NCBI GenBank assembly: GCA_002470275.1
Contig: DKNY01000023.1
Location: 1-33,661 of the forward strand
Length of the DNA: 33,661 nucleotides
Direction of reading: 5' to 3'
DNA from: Gammaproteobacteria bacterium UBA7376
GTDB taxonomy: Bacteria; Pseudomonadota; Gammaproteobacteria; Pseudomonadales; Azotimanducaceae
The notes beneath the pieces were generated by a model. That model saw only the letters and a program-made list of their open reading frames with translations. It was not told where the DNA came from and did not search any database. The translations under genes were made by a program, and so were the position numbers. Positions 8,838 through 16,634 of this stretch are shown one piece after another (position 1 is the first letter of the stretch; every line of letters begins with the position of its first letter).

Positions 8838-9140
8838 ATGGAAGGTGTATTTCTTGCGATGGTGCTCATGCTTTCGATTTTCTTGGGCTTTGAACTCATT
8901 TCAAAAGTGCCGGCGACCCTGCATACGCCGCTTATGTCTGGCGCCAATGCGATTTCGGGGATCACTATTGTCGGGGCGTTGATTTCCGCTGGTGGCGAGG
9001 GCTCGGCTGTTTCAACCTGGCTAGGTGCGGCGGCGGTGGCCTTTGCGATGATTAACGTCGTGGGTGGCTACATGGTCACGAACCGCATGTTGAGTATGTT
9101 CAAGAAAAAAGATGAGGGTCAGTCAGGAGGAAGCGCATGA
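8838..9140 (+). CDS. pntAB: NAD(P) transhydrogenase alpha subunit, part 2
   Basis: Small membrane subunit (100 residues) that provides the N-terminal helices of transhydrogenase domain II. Visible features are the hydrophobic segment VFLAMVLMLSIFLGFELI, the characteristic KVPATLHTPLMSGANAISG loop, two further helices (ITIVGALISAG and AAVAFAMINVVGGYMV), and a lysine-rich cytoplasmic tail. The KVPxxLHTPLMSGxNAI motif is diagnostic. The stop overlaps the pntB start as ATGA (9137-9140), implying coupled translation. Confidence 0.95.
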   Translation: MEGVFLAMVLMLSIFLGFELISKVPATLHTPLMSGANAISGITIVGALISAGGEGSAVSTWLGAAAVAFAMINVVGGYMVTNRMLSMFKKKDEGQSGGSA

Positions 9141-10498
9141 GTCCTGTAGTCATAAACCTATGGTACGTGGGTGCCGCCGCGCTCTTTATCTTTGGCCTCA
9201 AGCAGCTTGGCTCACCCGCCACCGCCGTCCGAGGCAACCTGCTGTCGTCTATCGCCATGCTGATTGCCATCGTGGTGACCCTCTTAAACCGAGAAATTTT
9301 AAATTTCCAGTGGATAGCGGGTGCCGCGGTGATAGGGGCCATCGTCGGGGCCATAACGGCTCAGCGTGTAGCCATGACCAGCATGCCGGAAATGGTCGCT
9401 CTGTTTAACGGTTCGGGCGGCATCGCCAGTCTTCTGGTTGGCTGGGCTGCCCTGTATAACGCCGGGAATACGACCTTCACGGACATCACTATTTTGCTGT
9501 CTATCATCATTGGGGGCATGACCTTTAGCGGAAGCATCCTGGCTTGGGGCAAGCTTAGCGAAGTAATGAATTCTGCTGCTGTGGTCTTTGGTGCCCAACG
9601 CTTCGTCAACGGGGCGATCGTCATTGCGCTGATCGCCTGCGCCGTTCTGTTCTGCATGGAGCCCTCGGTAGACTCTCCGTACCTGTACGCGATTCTGGGG
9701 CTCGCGCTGCTCATTGGCGTGATGGCCGTTTTGCCTATTGGGGGCGCCGATATGCCGGTTGTCATCTCGTTGCTCAACAGTTACTCAGGCCTTGCAGCTT
9801 GTGCAGCGGGCTTTGCGATCAACAATAATATTTTGATCGTTGCGGGCTCCATGGTGGGTGCCGCGGGCATTATTTTGACGAATATCATGTGTCGAGCGAT
9901 GAATCGCTCCCTAGCCAACGTGCTGTTTTCGGGCTTCGGCGCGGCCAAGCAGGCCACTAAGGTCGAGGGCGAGGTTAAGCCAATCAATACGGAAGACGCC
10001 TATCTTATTCTGGAGGCTGCTCAGTCAGTTTCCTTTGTTCCTGGATACGGCATGGCCGTTGCTCAGGCTCAGCACGTGGTGCGCGAGTTGGGCGAGCTGC
10101 TCGAGAAAAATGGCGCCGAAGTCACCTACGCTATTCATCCGGTCGCGGGCAGAATGCCAGGGCATATGAATGTCCTGCTGGCCGAGGCAAACGTACCCTA
10201 TGACCAGCTCATCGAGATGGAGGACATCAATCCAAGGATGGACATGGTAGACGTTGCCGTTGTGATTGGCGCCAATGACGTTGTTAATCCCGCTGCGCGC
10301 AATGATGAAAACAGCCCGATCTATGGGATGCCCATTATCAACGTGGACCATGCCCGTACGGTCTTCGTCCTCAAGCGCTCCATGGCCTCAGGCTTCTCCG
10401 GGGTGGATAATCCGCTGTTCTTTGGCGAGAACACTCGTATGCTCTTCGGCGATGCAAAACAATCCATTGCGGCCGTTGTCGCAGAGTTTAAAGGCTAG
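9137..10498 (+). CDS. pntB: NAD(P) transhydrogenase beta subunit
   Basis: Beta subunit (453 residues) that combines the remaining membrane helices of domain II with the NADP(H)-binding domain III. The membrane region includes SMPEMVALFNGSGGIAS and TFSGSILAWGKL, typical of the proton channel. Domain III begins near YLILEAAQSVSFVPGYGMAVAQAQHVV, with the glycine-rich NADP site, and continues with HPVAGRMPGHMNVLLAEA, VVIGANDVVNPAA and KRSMASGFSGVDNPLF. The gene is complete and intact and ends the pntAA-pntAB-pntB operon. It is convergent with the rluE-like gene, with only 27 bp between the stops. Its transcript probably ends at or beyond the hairpin at 10506. Confidence 0.96.
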   Translation: MSPVVINLWYVGAAALFIFGLKQLGSPATAVRGNLLSSIAMLIAIVVTLLNREILNFQWIAGAAVIGAIVGAITAQRVAMTSMPEMVALFNGSGGIASLLVGWAALYNAGNTTFTDITILLSIIIGGMTFSGSILAWGKLSEVMNSAAVVFGAQRFVNGAIVIALIACAVLFCMEPSVDSPYLYAILGLALLIGVMAVLPIGGADMPVVISLLNSYSGLAACAAGFAINNNILIVAGSMVGAAGIILTNIMCRAMNRSLANVLFSGFGAAKQATKVEGEVKPINTEDAYLILEAAQSVSFVPGYGMAVAQAQHVVRELGELLEKNGAEVTYAIHPVAGRMPGHMNVLLAEANVPYDQLIEMEDINPRMDMVDVAVVIGANDVVNPAARNDENSPIYGMPIINVDHARTVFVLKRSMASGFSGVDNPLFFGENTRMLFGDAKQSIAAVVAEFKG

Positions 10499-10505
10499 TC
10501 CATCC

Positions 10506-10539
10506 GGCGTTATGGCTAGCCAGCGCTAGCTATGACGCC
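10506..10539. terminator. 15-bp hairpin between convergent pntB and rluE-like genes
   Basis: Two 15-base arms (10506-10520 and 10525-10539) pair along their full length on the plus-strand RNA, with two G-U pairs and a CAGC loop. The right arm includes the stop codon of the minus-strand rluE-like gene (10526-10528). No T-run follows on either side, so it is not a textbook intrinsic terminator. It could be a bidirectional end signal, a 3'-end stabiliser or a pause site. Confidence 0.55.
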
Positions 10540-11062
10540 ACTCCCCGGGCTTCAAGCCATCCAGAGTCCAAGACCCGACGCGATAGCGTATTAGGCGCAG
10601 AACGGGAAACCCCAGGGCAGCACACATGCGCCTTACCTGCCGGTTGCGGCCCTCGCTGATCGTTAGAATAAGCCAGCTTGTGGGGATGAACCGGCGCTCT
10701 CGAACCGGGGGGTCTCGATCCCAAAGGGGAATATGGCCTTCTCCGATCTGCCATGTGGCCGGCCGCGTGGGTCCATCCTTTAGCACCATGCCCTCTGAGA
10801 GCGGTGCAAGCTCCCGGTTGCCGGGCGTGCCCTCAACCTGGGCCCAGTACGTTTTTGTCATGCGTTGCTCAGGATGTGCGATTTTGTGCTGGGTAGGGCC
10901 GTCATCGGTCAGAACCACAAGACCCTCGCTGTCTCGGTCCAGGCGGCCTGCCGGATAAACGTCAGGGAGATCGATATAGTCAGCAAGACAACGCCGGCCG
11001 TCTGTATCTGAGAACTGGCACAGTACATCGTAAGGTTTGTTGAATAAGATGGTGGTGGGCAT
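10526..11062 (-). CDS. rluE: RluE/RsuA-family rRNA pseudouridine synthase
   Basis: Pseudouridine synthase, 178 residues from the ATG at 11062. It starts directly into the family core (TTILFNKPYDVLCQFSD), so it lacks an S4 domain, as E. coli RluE does (which modifies U2457 of 23S rRNA). The catalytic motif YPAGRLDRDSEGLVVLTDDG carries the nucleophilic aspartate (GRLD). KTYWAQVEG and the C-terminal EGRNRQVRRMCAALGFPVLRL are also typical. A longer reading to 11161 would add residues overlapping the divergent nitroreductase start and is less likely. The ribosome site is weak. RluE is preferred over RluF or RsuA because of the short, S4-less form. Confidence 0.85.
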   Translation of the reverse strand: MPTTILFNKPYDVLCQFSDTDGRRCLADYIDLPDVYPAGRLDRDSEGLVVLTDDGPTQHKIAHPEQRMTKTYWAQVEGTPGNRELAPLSEGMVLKDGPTRPATWQIGEGHIPLWDRDPPVRERRFIPTSWLILTISEGRNRQVRRMCAALGFPVLRLIRYRVGSWTLDGLKPGEWRHS

Positions 11063-11133
11063 ATAACCATCATAGGATAGAAAGCGGTCTTGGTCTCGAG
11101 GCCGTATCTGGGCAGTTGGATCGAGGGGGGCAT

Positions 11134-11799
11134 ATGGAGCTTTATGAGGTGATGCGGACAACGTTCGCCGCCCGGGATTTCACAGACGAGCCGGTAACTG
11201 ACGGGGTGCTGTCTCGCATTCTGGATAATGCCCGCTTCGCGCCGAGCGGGGGAAACCGTCAGGGATGGCGGGTATTAGTTGTTCGCAGCGCAGAGCGTCG
11301 GGCGCAGTTGGCAGAGCTGATTGCTCCAACCATGCGTCACTACGTCGCTCAGGCGAGTGCAGGTGAGGCACCCTTCAATAGCGTTAATCCCACCAGACTG
11401 TCTCAGCAGGAGATGGATAGCGCCTCGGTGCCCCAACAAATGCTGGAAAATTTGGTGAATGCCCCCGTCTTGCTCCTGACCTTCGTGGATATGGCGGTGG
11501 TAGCCAGCTTTGACAGACATTTGCAGCGTCCGGGGGTGATCTCCGGAGCTTCGATTTATCCCTTTGTTTGGAATATTTTGCTCAGTGCGCGTCATGAGGG
11601 CCTCGGCGGTACGCTGACCACCTGGGCTGGGGCATCCGGGTTAGGCGTCAATTCGCTATTTGGCGTACCTGACCAAATGGCCTTTGCGGCCATGCTGCCC
11701 TTGGGTTATCCGGTGAAACAGCTGACTAAGCTGCGCCGTCGACCGGTGGCGGATTTCACCTTCAAGGAACACTGGAATGGGGAGCCCTTAGATGTCTGA
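11134..11799 (+). CDS. Nitroreductase family flavoprotein
   Basis: FMN-dependent NAD(P)H oxidoreductase of the nitroreductase superfamily, 221 residues. The N-terminal FMN-phosphate region reads RTTFAARDFTDEPV, followed by ILDNARFAPSGGNRQGWRVLVV, where the SxxNxQ/GW pattern binds flavin. The later segment ILLSARHEGLGGTLTTW is also family-typical. The start at ATG 11134 is chosen because GAGG of a G-rich ribosome site lies about 7 bp upstream; an in-frame TTG at 11116 is a weaker choice. The substrate is unknown. It heads a tight operon: its last 8 bp overlap the MFS gene. It is divergent from the rluE-like gene with 71 bp between the starts. Confidence 0.85.
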   Translation: MELYEVMRTTFAARDFTDEPVTDGVLSRILDNARFAPSGGNRQGWRVLVVRSAERRAQLAELIAPTMRHYVAQASAGEAPFNSVNPTRLSQQEMDSASVPQQMLENLVNAPVLLLTFVDMAVVASFDRHLQRPGVISGASIYPFVWNILLSARHEGLGGTLTTWAGASGLGVNSLFGVPDQMAFAAMLPLGYPVKQLTKLRRRPVADFTFKEHWNGEPLDV

Positions 11800-13402
11800 T
11801 TCAAAAGAGTTAGCGGACCAGCAGAGCGAGACGCACCAGGTACCCTCACCGGCTTACGCCAAGTACGTTTTGGTGGTGTTGATCATCGTCTATATTTTTA
11901 ATTTCGTTGATCGGCAAATTCTCTCTATTCTGGCAGAAGAAATTAAGGCAGATCTGGGTATTGGTGATGCTGAGATTGGCTTTTTGTATGGCACGGCATT
12001 CGCCATTTTTTACGCAGTATTCGGTATTCCACTGGGCCGATTGGCGGATCTTTGGAATAGAAAGCAACTTATCGCGGTGGGGTTGTCATTTTGGAGCTTG
12101 ATGACCGCCCTATCCGGCTTTGCTCAAAATTTCTTTCAGCTAGCCATCTGTCGTTTCGGCGTGGGCATCGGTGAGGCCAGCGCGACGCCGGCGGCGTTTT
12201 CCATGCTCTCGGACTATTTCAATCCTAAGGTGCGAGCAACGGTGCTCGCCATCTATTCCAGCGGGATTTATCTTGGAGCGGGGATTGGCCTCTTTCTTGG
12301 CGGATCCGTGGTGCAAGCTTGGCATGGCTGGTATCCGGACCCGGATTTAGCCCCCTTGGGGTTGCGGGCCTGGCAGGCGGCCTTTCTGACCGTGGGGATA
12401 CCCGGGATTCTGATGGCCATCTGGGTGTGGACCCTTAGAGAGCCTATCCGAGGCATCAGTGAAGGTCTTGTGGCGAAGACGCACCCCAGACCCTTTGCGG
12501 AAACCGGCCGCTCCTTTATGAGTGTCCTGCCAGGGTTCTCTCTGGTAAATCTCTACGCCTCGGGAGGATGGAGAGCAGTGGTTTGGAACCTGCTGGCGGC
12601 CAGCTTAGTGAGCCTGGTGTTCTATGTGCTGTATTTGGTGATGCCCACCTTGGTGCAATGGATCGCCCTCGGGATAGGCGTATATATTGCGGTAACCTGG
12701 ATTCACTTCCAGAAGCTCACGGATCCGGCGTGCTTTGGCATGATGTTTCGCTCCAGGGCCTTCGTCCTGGCGACCATTGGCTTTCCTGCTATTTCCTTTG
12801 TCACCTACGGCATTGGCTTCTGGTCGCCACCCTTCATGCAACGCTTTCATGGCGAATCTATTGCCGATGCAGGCCTCTACCTGGGGTTAGGGGCGGCTGT
12901 CGGTGGTTTTTTAGGCATCGTGCTGGGCGGTGTGATATCCGATCACTTTAAGGAGCGGTCCGTCAACGCGCGTCTCTTTGTGGGTCTTGCTATACCCGTT
13001 ATGGCGGTGCCCTTGGCGCTTGCCTTTCTTTACACGGAGAGTGTGATGATGGCCTATATTTATAGCTTCTTATTCAGTGTCGTGTCGCCAGCCTGGATTG
13101 GATGCGCGGCCAGCACGGTCAATGATTTGGTGATGCCCCGGATGCGTGCAACGGCGTCTGCTTGGTACCTGCTAATGAACACCTTTTTGGGACTGGCCTT
13201 AGGCCCCTTCCTAATCGGCCAGTTCAGTGACCTGTACGTTGCGGCTGGTGTGGAGAGCGATGTTGCGTTGCAGGGTGCCATGGCCTGGGGGCTTGCAATC
13301 TTTGCGCTCAGCGTGATCACATTGTCCCTCGCCTGTCGCTATCTTCCGGCGGATGAGGCGAGTCGCCTGGACCGAGCAAGATCCTACGGCGAACCTATTT
13401 GA
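11792..13402 (+). CDS. MFS transporter, spinster-like
   Basis: Twelve-helix major facilitator superfamily carrier, 536 residues, in the inner membrane. The N-terminal half has FNFVDRQILSILAEEIKADLG, then GFLYGTAFAIFYAVFGIPLGRLAD with the MFS loop motif (GRLADLWNRK) and the fourth-helix RFGVGIGEAS, typical of the spinster-like group found widely in marine proteobacteria. A longer central loop region (about 215-310) with extra helices separates the two halves. Spinster-like bacterial carriers are often next to catabolic genes for lipids, steroids or aromatics, but the cargo here is unknown. It overlaps the nitroreductase gene by 8 bp and lies 33 bp before the coxG-like gene. Confidence 0.88.
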   Translation: MSDSKELADQQSETHQVPSPAYAKYVLVVLIIVYIFNFVDRQILSILAEEIKADLGIGDAEIGFLYGTAFAIFYAVFGIPLGRLADLWNRKQLIAVGLSFWSLMTALSGFAQNFFQLAICRFGVGIGEASATPAAFSMLSDYFNPKVRATVLAIYSSGIYLGAGIGLFLGGSVVQAWHGWYPDPDLAPLGLRAWQAAFLTVGIPGILMAIWVWTLREPIRGISEGLVAKTHPRPFAETGRSFMSVLPGFSLVNLYASGGWRAVVWNLLAASLVSLVFYVLYLVMPTLVQWIALGIGVYIAVTWIHFQKLTDPACFGMMFRSRAFVLATIGFPAISFVTYGIGFWSPPFMQRFHGESIADAGLYLGLGAAVGGFLGIVLGGVISDHFKERSVNARLFVGLAIPVMAVPLALAFLYTESVMMAYIYSFLFSVVSPAWIGCAASTVNDLVMPRMRATASAWYLLMNTFLGLALGPFLIGQFSDLYVAAGVESDVALQGAMAWGLAIFALSVITLSLACRYLPADEASRLDRARSYGEPI

Positions 13403-13435
13403 ACCGATAAGAAAAACAAAAAAACGGTCAGGCTT

Positions 13436-13993
13436 ATGCAGCAGCAGGGACAATATGAACTCGGGGGCGAAGTCGACAGCGTTTGGGCGGCGCTAAACGA
13501 TCTGCAGGTTTTGGCGGCCTGTATCCCAGGTTGCGAATCTATTGAGCGGATTGACGAGGCGAATGTTCGCGTTGCGCTGCGTGCCAAGCTTGGCCCGGTC
13601 AACACTCTTCTTGAAGCCGTTCTTACGCTGGACGACCTAGACCCACCGAGGCACTACACCCTGCGCGGCAAGGTTAGGGGAAGCGCCGGCGTGGCGGACG
13701 GCGAGGCGAAAGTCCAACTCCATCCCATTGAGCTTGATGGGCAGGCGGGTACCCGACTGAGTTATGAGATGAGTGCCACGGTGGGTGGAAAACTTGCTCA
13801 GCTTGGCGGCCGTTTAATCGATGCTGCGGCGACGAGAATGGCGGATGACTTTTTTAAGCGACTGAGTCTGGCCATCAGTTCCCAGGGGGTTAGCGAAACC
13901 GCATCCTCTACAGAGAGGGCGGAGGACGGCCAGCTCCTTATTTGGGGTATTGCCTTCACGGTGCTCATTGCCGCCATGATTCTGGCCTTTTAG
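13436..13993 (+). CDS. CoxG-like SRPBCC protein with C-terminal membrane anchor
   Basis: Protein of the CoxG / carbon monoxide dehydrogenase subunit G family (START/SRPBCC fold), 185 residues. The N-terminal pattern (QYELGGEVDSVWAALNDLQVLAACIPGCESIE) is the family signature, followed by KVRGSAGVADGEAKVQL and TRLSYEMSATVGGKLAQLGGRLIDAAATRMADDFFKRL. A single hydrophobic helix at the C-terminus (LLIWGIAFTVLIAAMILAF) would tether it to the inner membrane, as known for CoxG, which recruits molybdenum hydroxylases to the respiratory chain. It precedes Fe-S and FAD subunits of that enzyme family, which fits such a role. Confidence 0.88.
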   Translation: MQQQGQYELGGEVDSVWAALNDLQVLAACIPGCESIERIDEANVRVALRAKLGPVNTLLEAVLTLDDLDPPRHYTLRGKVRGSAGVADGEAKVQLHPIELDGQAGTRLSYEMSATVGGKLAQLGGRLIDAAATRMADDFFKRLSLAISSQGVSETASSTERAEDGQLLIWGIAFTVLIAAMILAF

Positions 13994-14018
13994 CTTGGTG
14001 ATGCGAGAGCGTCCGTAG

Positions 14019-14552
14019 ATGAAAATTAAACTGCAGGTGAACGGTAGACAGTACGTGCTAAAGGTGAAGGCAAACAGCCTGCTGGTCACCGTTCTTCGCG
14101 AAGATCTTGGGCTCACGGGAACGCGTGTTGGATGCGATACCTCTCAGTGTGGCGCCTGCACGGTGCACATGAATGGCCGAGCGATAAAGGCCTGTTCGCT
14201 CCTCGCGGTTCAGGCAGATGAGACCAATATCCTAACCATCGAAGGCATTGGAACGGAAACCTCACTGCATCCAATGCAAGAGGCATTTCGCGACTGCCAC
14301 GGGCTGCAATGCGGGTTTTGCACGCCCGGGATGATCATGCAGGCCATTGATTTGGTCGAGCACTCAGAGCGCTTGGATTCCGCCGAGATTCGGCGCGGTA
14401 TTGAAGGGAATCTTTGTCGCTGTACGGGCTACCACAACATCATTCGCGCCATTGCCCAGGCCGCAGGACCTAAGATGATAGAAAGTGTTGATGCGGCTGC
14501 CCGCGAGGAAGCATTGCAAGAGACCGCCTCTTTACGGGAAGACAGCCGTTAG
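14019..14552 (+). CDS. Xanthine-dehydrogenase-family 2Fe-2S small subunit (CoxS-like)
   Basis: Small iron-sulfur subunit (177 residues) of the molybdenum hydroxylase family. The plant-ferredoxin-type cluster ligands are C39, C44, C47 and C59 (CDTSQCGAC). The second cluster, in the helical domain, uses C98, C101, C133 and C135 (CGFCTPG and CRCTGY). All eight Cys are present, so it should bind two 2Fe-2S centres and pass electrons from a molybdenum centre to FAD. The C-terminus has about 25 extra polar residues after the usual end. It lies 25 bp after the coxG-like gene and 2 bp before the FAD subunit. No molybdopterin large subunit is in the window. Confidence 0.93.
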   Translation: MKIKLQVNGRQYVLKVKANSLLVTVLREDLGLTGTRVGCDTSQCGACTVHMNGRAIKACSLLAVQADETNILTIEGIGTETSLHPMQEAFRDCHGLQCGFCTPGMIMQAIDLVEHSERLDSAEIRRGIEGNLCRCTGYHNIIRAIAQAAGPKMIESVDAAAREEALQETASLREDSR

Positions 14553-14554
14553 CT

Positions 14555-15358
14555 ATGTACTCTTTTGAATTCCATAGGCCCAAGAACATCAAGGCTGCAC
14601 TCAGGCTGTTTCGTAAGGCAGATGATCCCATTTACGTGGGCGGAGGCATGACGCTGATTCCGTCCATGAAGCAACGACTCGCTGCGCCCACAGATCTAAT
14701 TGACCTCTCCGCGGTGGGCGAACTGCGGGGGGTGGCGTGGGGCGAAAAAACCCTGACGCTGGGGGCGATGAACCGGCACAACGAGGTTGTAGAAGATGCC
14801 CAGATTCAAGATCGGCTACCCGTACTCGGTGAGCTGGCGGCCAGCATCGGAGATAACCAGGTCCGCAATCGCGGCACTCTAGGAGGCGCTATCGCAAACG
14901 CTGATCCTGCAGGGGATTATCCCGCTGCGGTGGTGGCGCTGGGCACCCGCGTCATTACCCACCAACGCAGCATTGCGGCGAGTGAGTTCTTCCTGGATTT
15001 ATTTGAAACGGCACTGACCCCCGGCGAGGTCATCAAGGCCGTGGAGTTTGCTATTCCTGAGCGCGCCAGCTACGCCAAGTTTCGCCACCCTGCTTCCGGC
15101 TACGCGGTCGTTGGCGCCTTGGTCGCGGACTATGGTGATGAGGTCCGCGTCGGCATTACCGGTGCCGGACCCTGTGCCTTTCGGGCCAAATACATCGAGC
15201 AGCTGTTGTCTCAGCAGCTTGAGCCGTCGGCTATTGAGGCTGTTACGGTGCCGGACGCTGGCTTTATCAGTGATATCCATGCCTCGGCAGCCTATCGGGC
15301 GCACCTGGTGAAAATAATGGTTCAGCGTGCGGTGAGCCGGCTTTTGGAGGCGCCCTAA
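14555..15358 (+). CDS. FAD-binding medium subunit (CoxM-like)
   Basis: FAD-binding medium subunit of the molybdenum hydroxylase family, 267 residues. FAD contacts are visible in YVGGGMTLIPSMKQRL (about residues 26-41) and in the strongly conserved GDNQVRNRGTLGGAIANADPAGDYPA (about 105-130). The C-terminal half is the CO-dehydrogenase flavoprotein domain. Length and motifs are complete and the gene is intact. It follows the CoxS-like gene by 2 bp and its stop shares one base with the start of the quinone oxidoreductase gene (TAATG at 15356-15360), so all are probably co-translated. The physiological substrate depends on the missing large subunit; nothing here shows it is carbon monoxide. Confidence 0.92.
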   Translation: MYSFEFHRPKNIKAALRLFRKADDPIYVGGGMTLIPSMKQRLAAPTDLIDLSAVGELRGVAWGEKTLTLGAMNRHNEVVEDAQIQDRLPVLGELAASIGDNQVRNRGTLGGAIANADPAGDYPAAVVALGTRVITHQRSIAASEFFLDLFETALTPGEVIKAVEFAIPERASYAKFRHPASGYAVVGALVADYGDEVRVGITGAGPCAFRAKYIEQLLSQQLEPSAIEAVTVPDAGFISDIHASAAYRAHLVKIMVQRAVSRLLEAP

Positions 15359-16380
15359 TGCAGGCCCGGGCGGTCATTTGTCGTGCGTTGTCTGATGATA
15401 TTGGGTCTGTAAAACTGGAAACCGTTCAGGTGCCGGATCCCGGGCCGGGCCAAATTCGCGTGCGGCTGAAGGCTTGTGCCGTGAATTTTCCGGACCTCCT
15501 GATGATACAGGGCAAGTATCAGCATAAGCCGGCGCTTCCTTTTTCGCCTGGGGGAGAGGCGGCTGGAGACATAGAGGCCTGCGGCAGCGGCGTTGACGGC
15601 TTCCGCGAGGGGGACGCAGTGGTGTTGGGTATCCGTCATGGTGGCTTCGCCGAATCCGTGGTGGTCAACGTGGAACAGGCCAGGCCAATGCCCAAGGGAA
15701 TGAGCTATGCCAAGGCGGCCTCCTTTCAAACGGCGTACCTAACTGCCTATGTGGCGCTCCATCGGCGCGGTGCGCTGGAGTCGGGAGAGACCCTGCTGGT
15801 ACATGGGGCCACTGGTGGCGTCGGCATGGCGGCCGTGGACCTGGGCAAGCTGTGGGGTGCCAAGGTGATCGCCACCGGGGGCCGAGACGATAAACTCGCC
15901 GTGGTGAGCGCCCGAGGTGCAGACCACGTGATCAACTACGCGTTACCCGATGGGAGGCTGGGAGGCTTCCGCGACCAGGTCAAGCAACTCACCGGCGGCA
16001 AGGGAGCGGATGTGATCTACGATCCCGTTGGTGGAGATGTCTTTGATGAGAGCATGCGCTGCGTTAACTGGGGCGGCCGCATTCTGACCATTGGCTTTAC
16101 CAGCGGTCGTTGGCCCCAGGCGCCAGTAAACCTGATACTGATCAAGCAAATCTCAGTGATTGGGGTCCGAGCAGGGGAATACGGACGTCGGGATCCCGTC
16201 CGCGGAGAGGAAAATCAAAGACAACTTTACGCGCTGGCCGAGGCCGGGAAAATCGACCCTTGGATAAGTCACTGCATGCCGCTGGAACACGCCGTGGACG
16301 CGATGCGGCTATTGGAGGGCCGAGAAGTGGTGGGGAAGGCCGTGGTCACCATGAATGGTTACAGTCCTAGGCCTGGATAA
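15358..16380 (+). CDS. NADPH:quinone oxidoreductase-type zinc-independent MDR protein
   Basis: Medium-chain dehydrogenase/reductase of the quinone oxidoreductase group, 340 residues. The N-terminal GroES-like domain shows VNFPDLLMIQGKYQHKPALPFSPGGEAAG, without catalytic or structural zinc cysteines. The nucleotide-binding domain has LVHGATGGVGMAAVDLGKLWGAKVIATGGRDDKL, with the AxxGxxG signature, and GADVIYDPVGGDVFDES. It may reduce quinones or enoyl groups with NADPH; acyl-CoA substrates are common among close relatives. It ends the six-gene operon that begins with the nitroreductase gene, and its TAATG overlap with the CoxM-like gene suggests a shared function. Confidence 0.88.
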   Translation: MQARAVICRALSDDIGSVKLETVQVPDPGPGQIRVRLKACAVNFPDLLMIQGKYQHKPALPFSPGGEAAGDIEACGSGVDGFREGDAVVLGIRHGGFAESVVVNVEQARPMPKGMSYAKAASFQTAYLTAYVALHRRGALESGETLLVHGATGGVGMAAVDLGKLWGAKVIATGGRDDKLAVVSARGADHVINYALPDGRLGGFRDQVKQLTGGKGADVIYDPVGGDVFDESMRCVNWGGRILTIGFTSGRWPQAPVNLILIKQISVIGVRAGEYGRRDPVRGEENQRQLYALAEAGKIDPWISHCMPLEHAVDAMRLLEGREVVGKAVVTMNGYSPRPG

Positions 16381-16634
16381 GGCCCATTAACGCCTTGTCG
16401 ATCCGGGGTTGGCTTTGGAGGGAGGATTGCGTAAATTGCCCGCTGGCAGCGATCCGCGGGGGGCATGTGGACGCTGACCATAGGGAGATCACCAGATCTA
16501 ATGTCATTTAACGCAAGGACTTGATCCGCCCAATGAGGGCAGGCCGCGCAGACATGCGGCGAAGGACAGGTACCGGGGTGCGCAGTAATGGTAGATACCA
16601 GGCTCGTGGGGCGCGCCCGTAGTGGGAGGCTGCC
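16381..16634 (+). other. Intergenic region upstream of panB
   Basis: A 254-bp region with no supportable gene on either strand. It separates the Cox-type operon from panB-panC-coaX and so probably holds the pan promoter, though no clear -35/-10 pair was recognised. No GC-rich hairpin with a T-run was seen after the upstream gene. A minus-strand open frame runs through here into panB but has no start or ribosome site in the region and is treated as chance. The panB ribosome site (GGGAGG) is at its right end. Confidence 0.4.

Noticed and set aside
13403..13435. Possible terminator between MFS and coxG-like genes (ACCG ... CGGT with A-rich loop)
   Set aside because: The stem is only 4 bp with a long A-rich loop and no T-run; the genes are spaced as in one operon.
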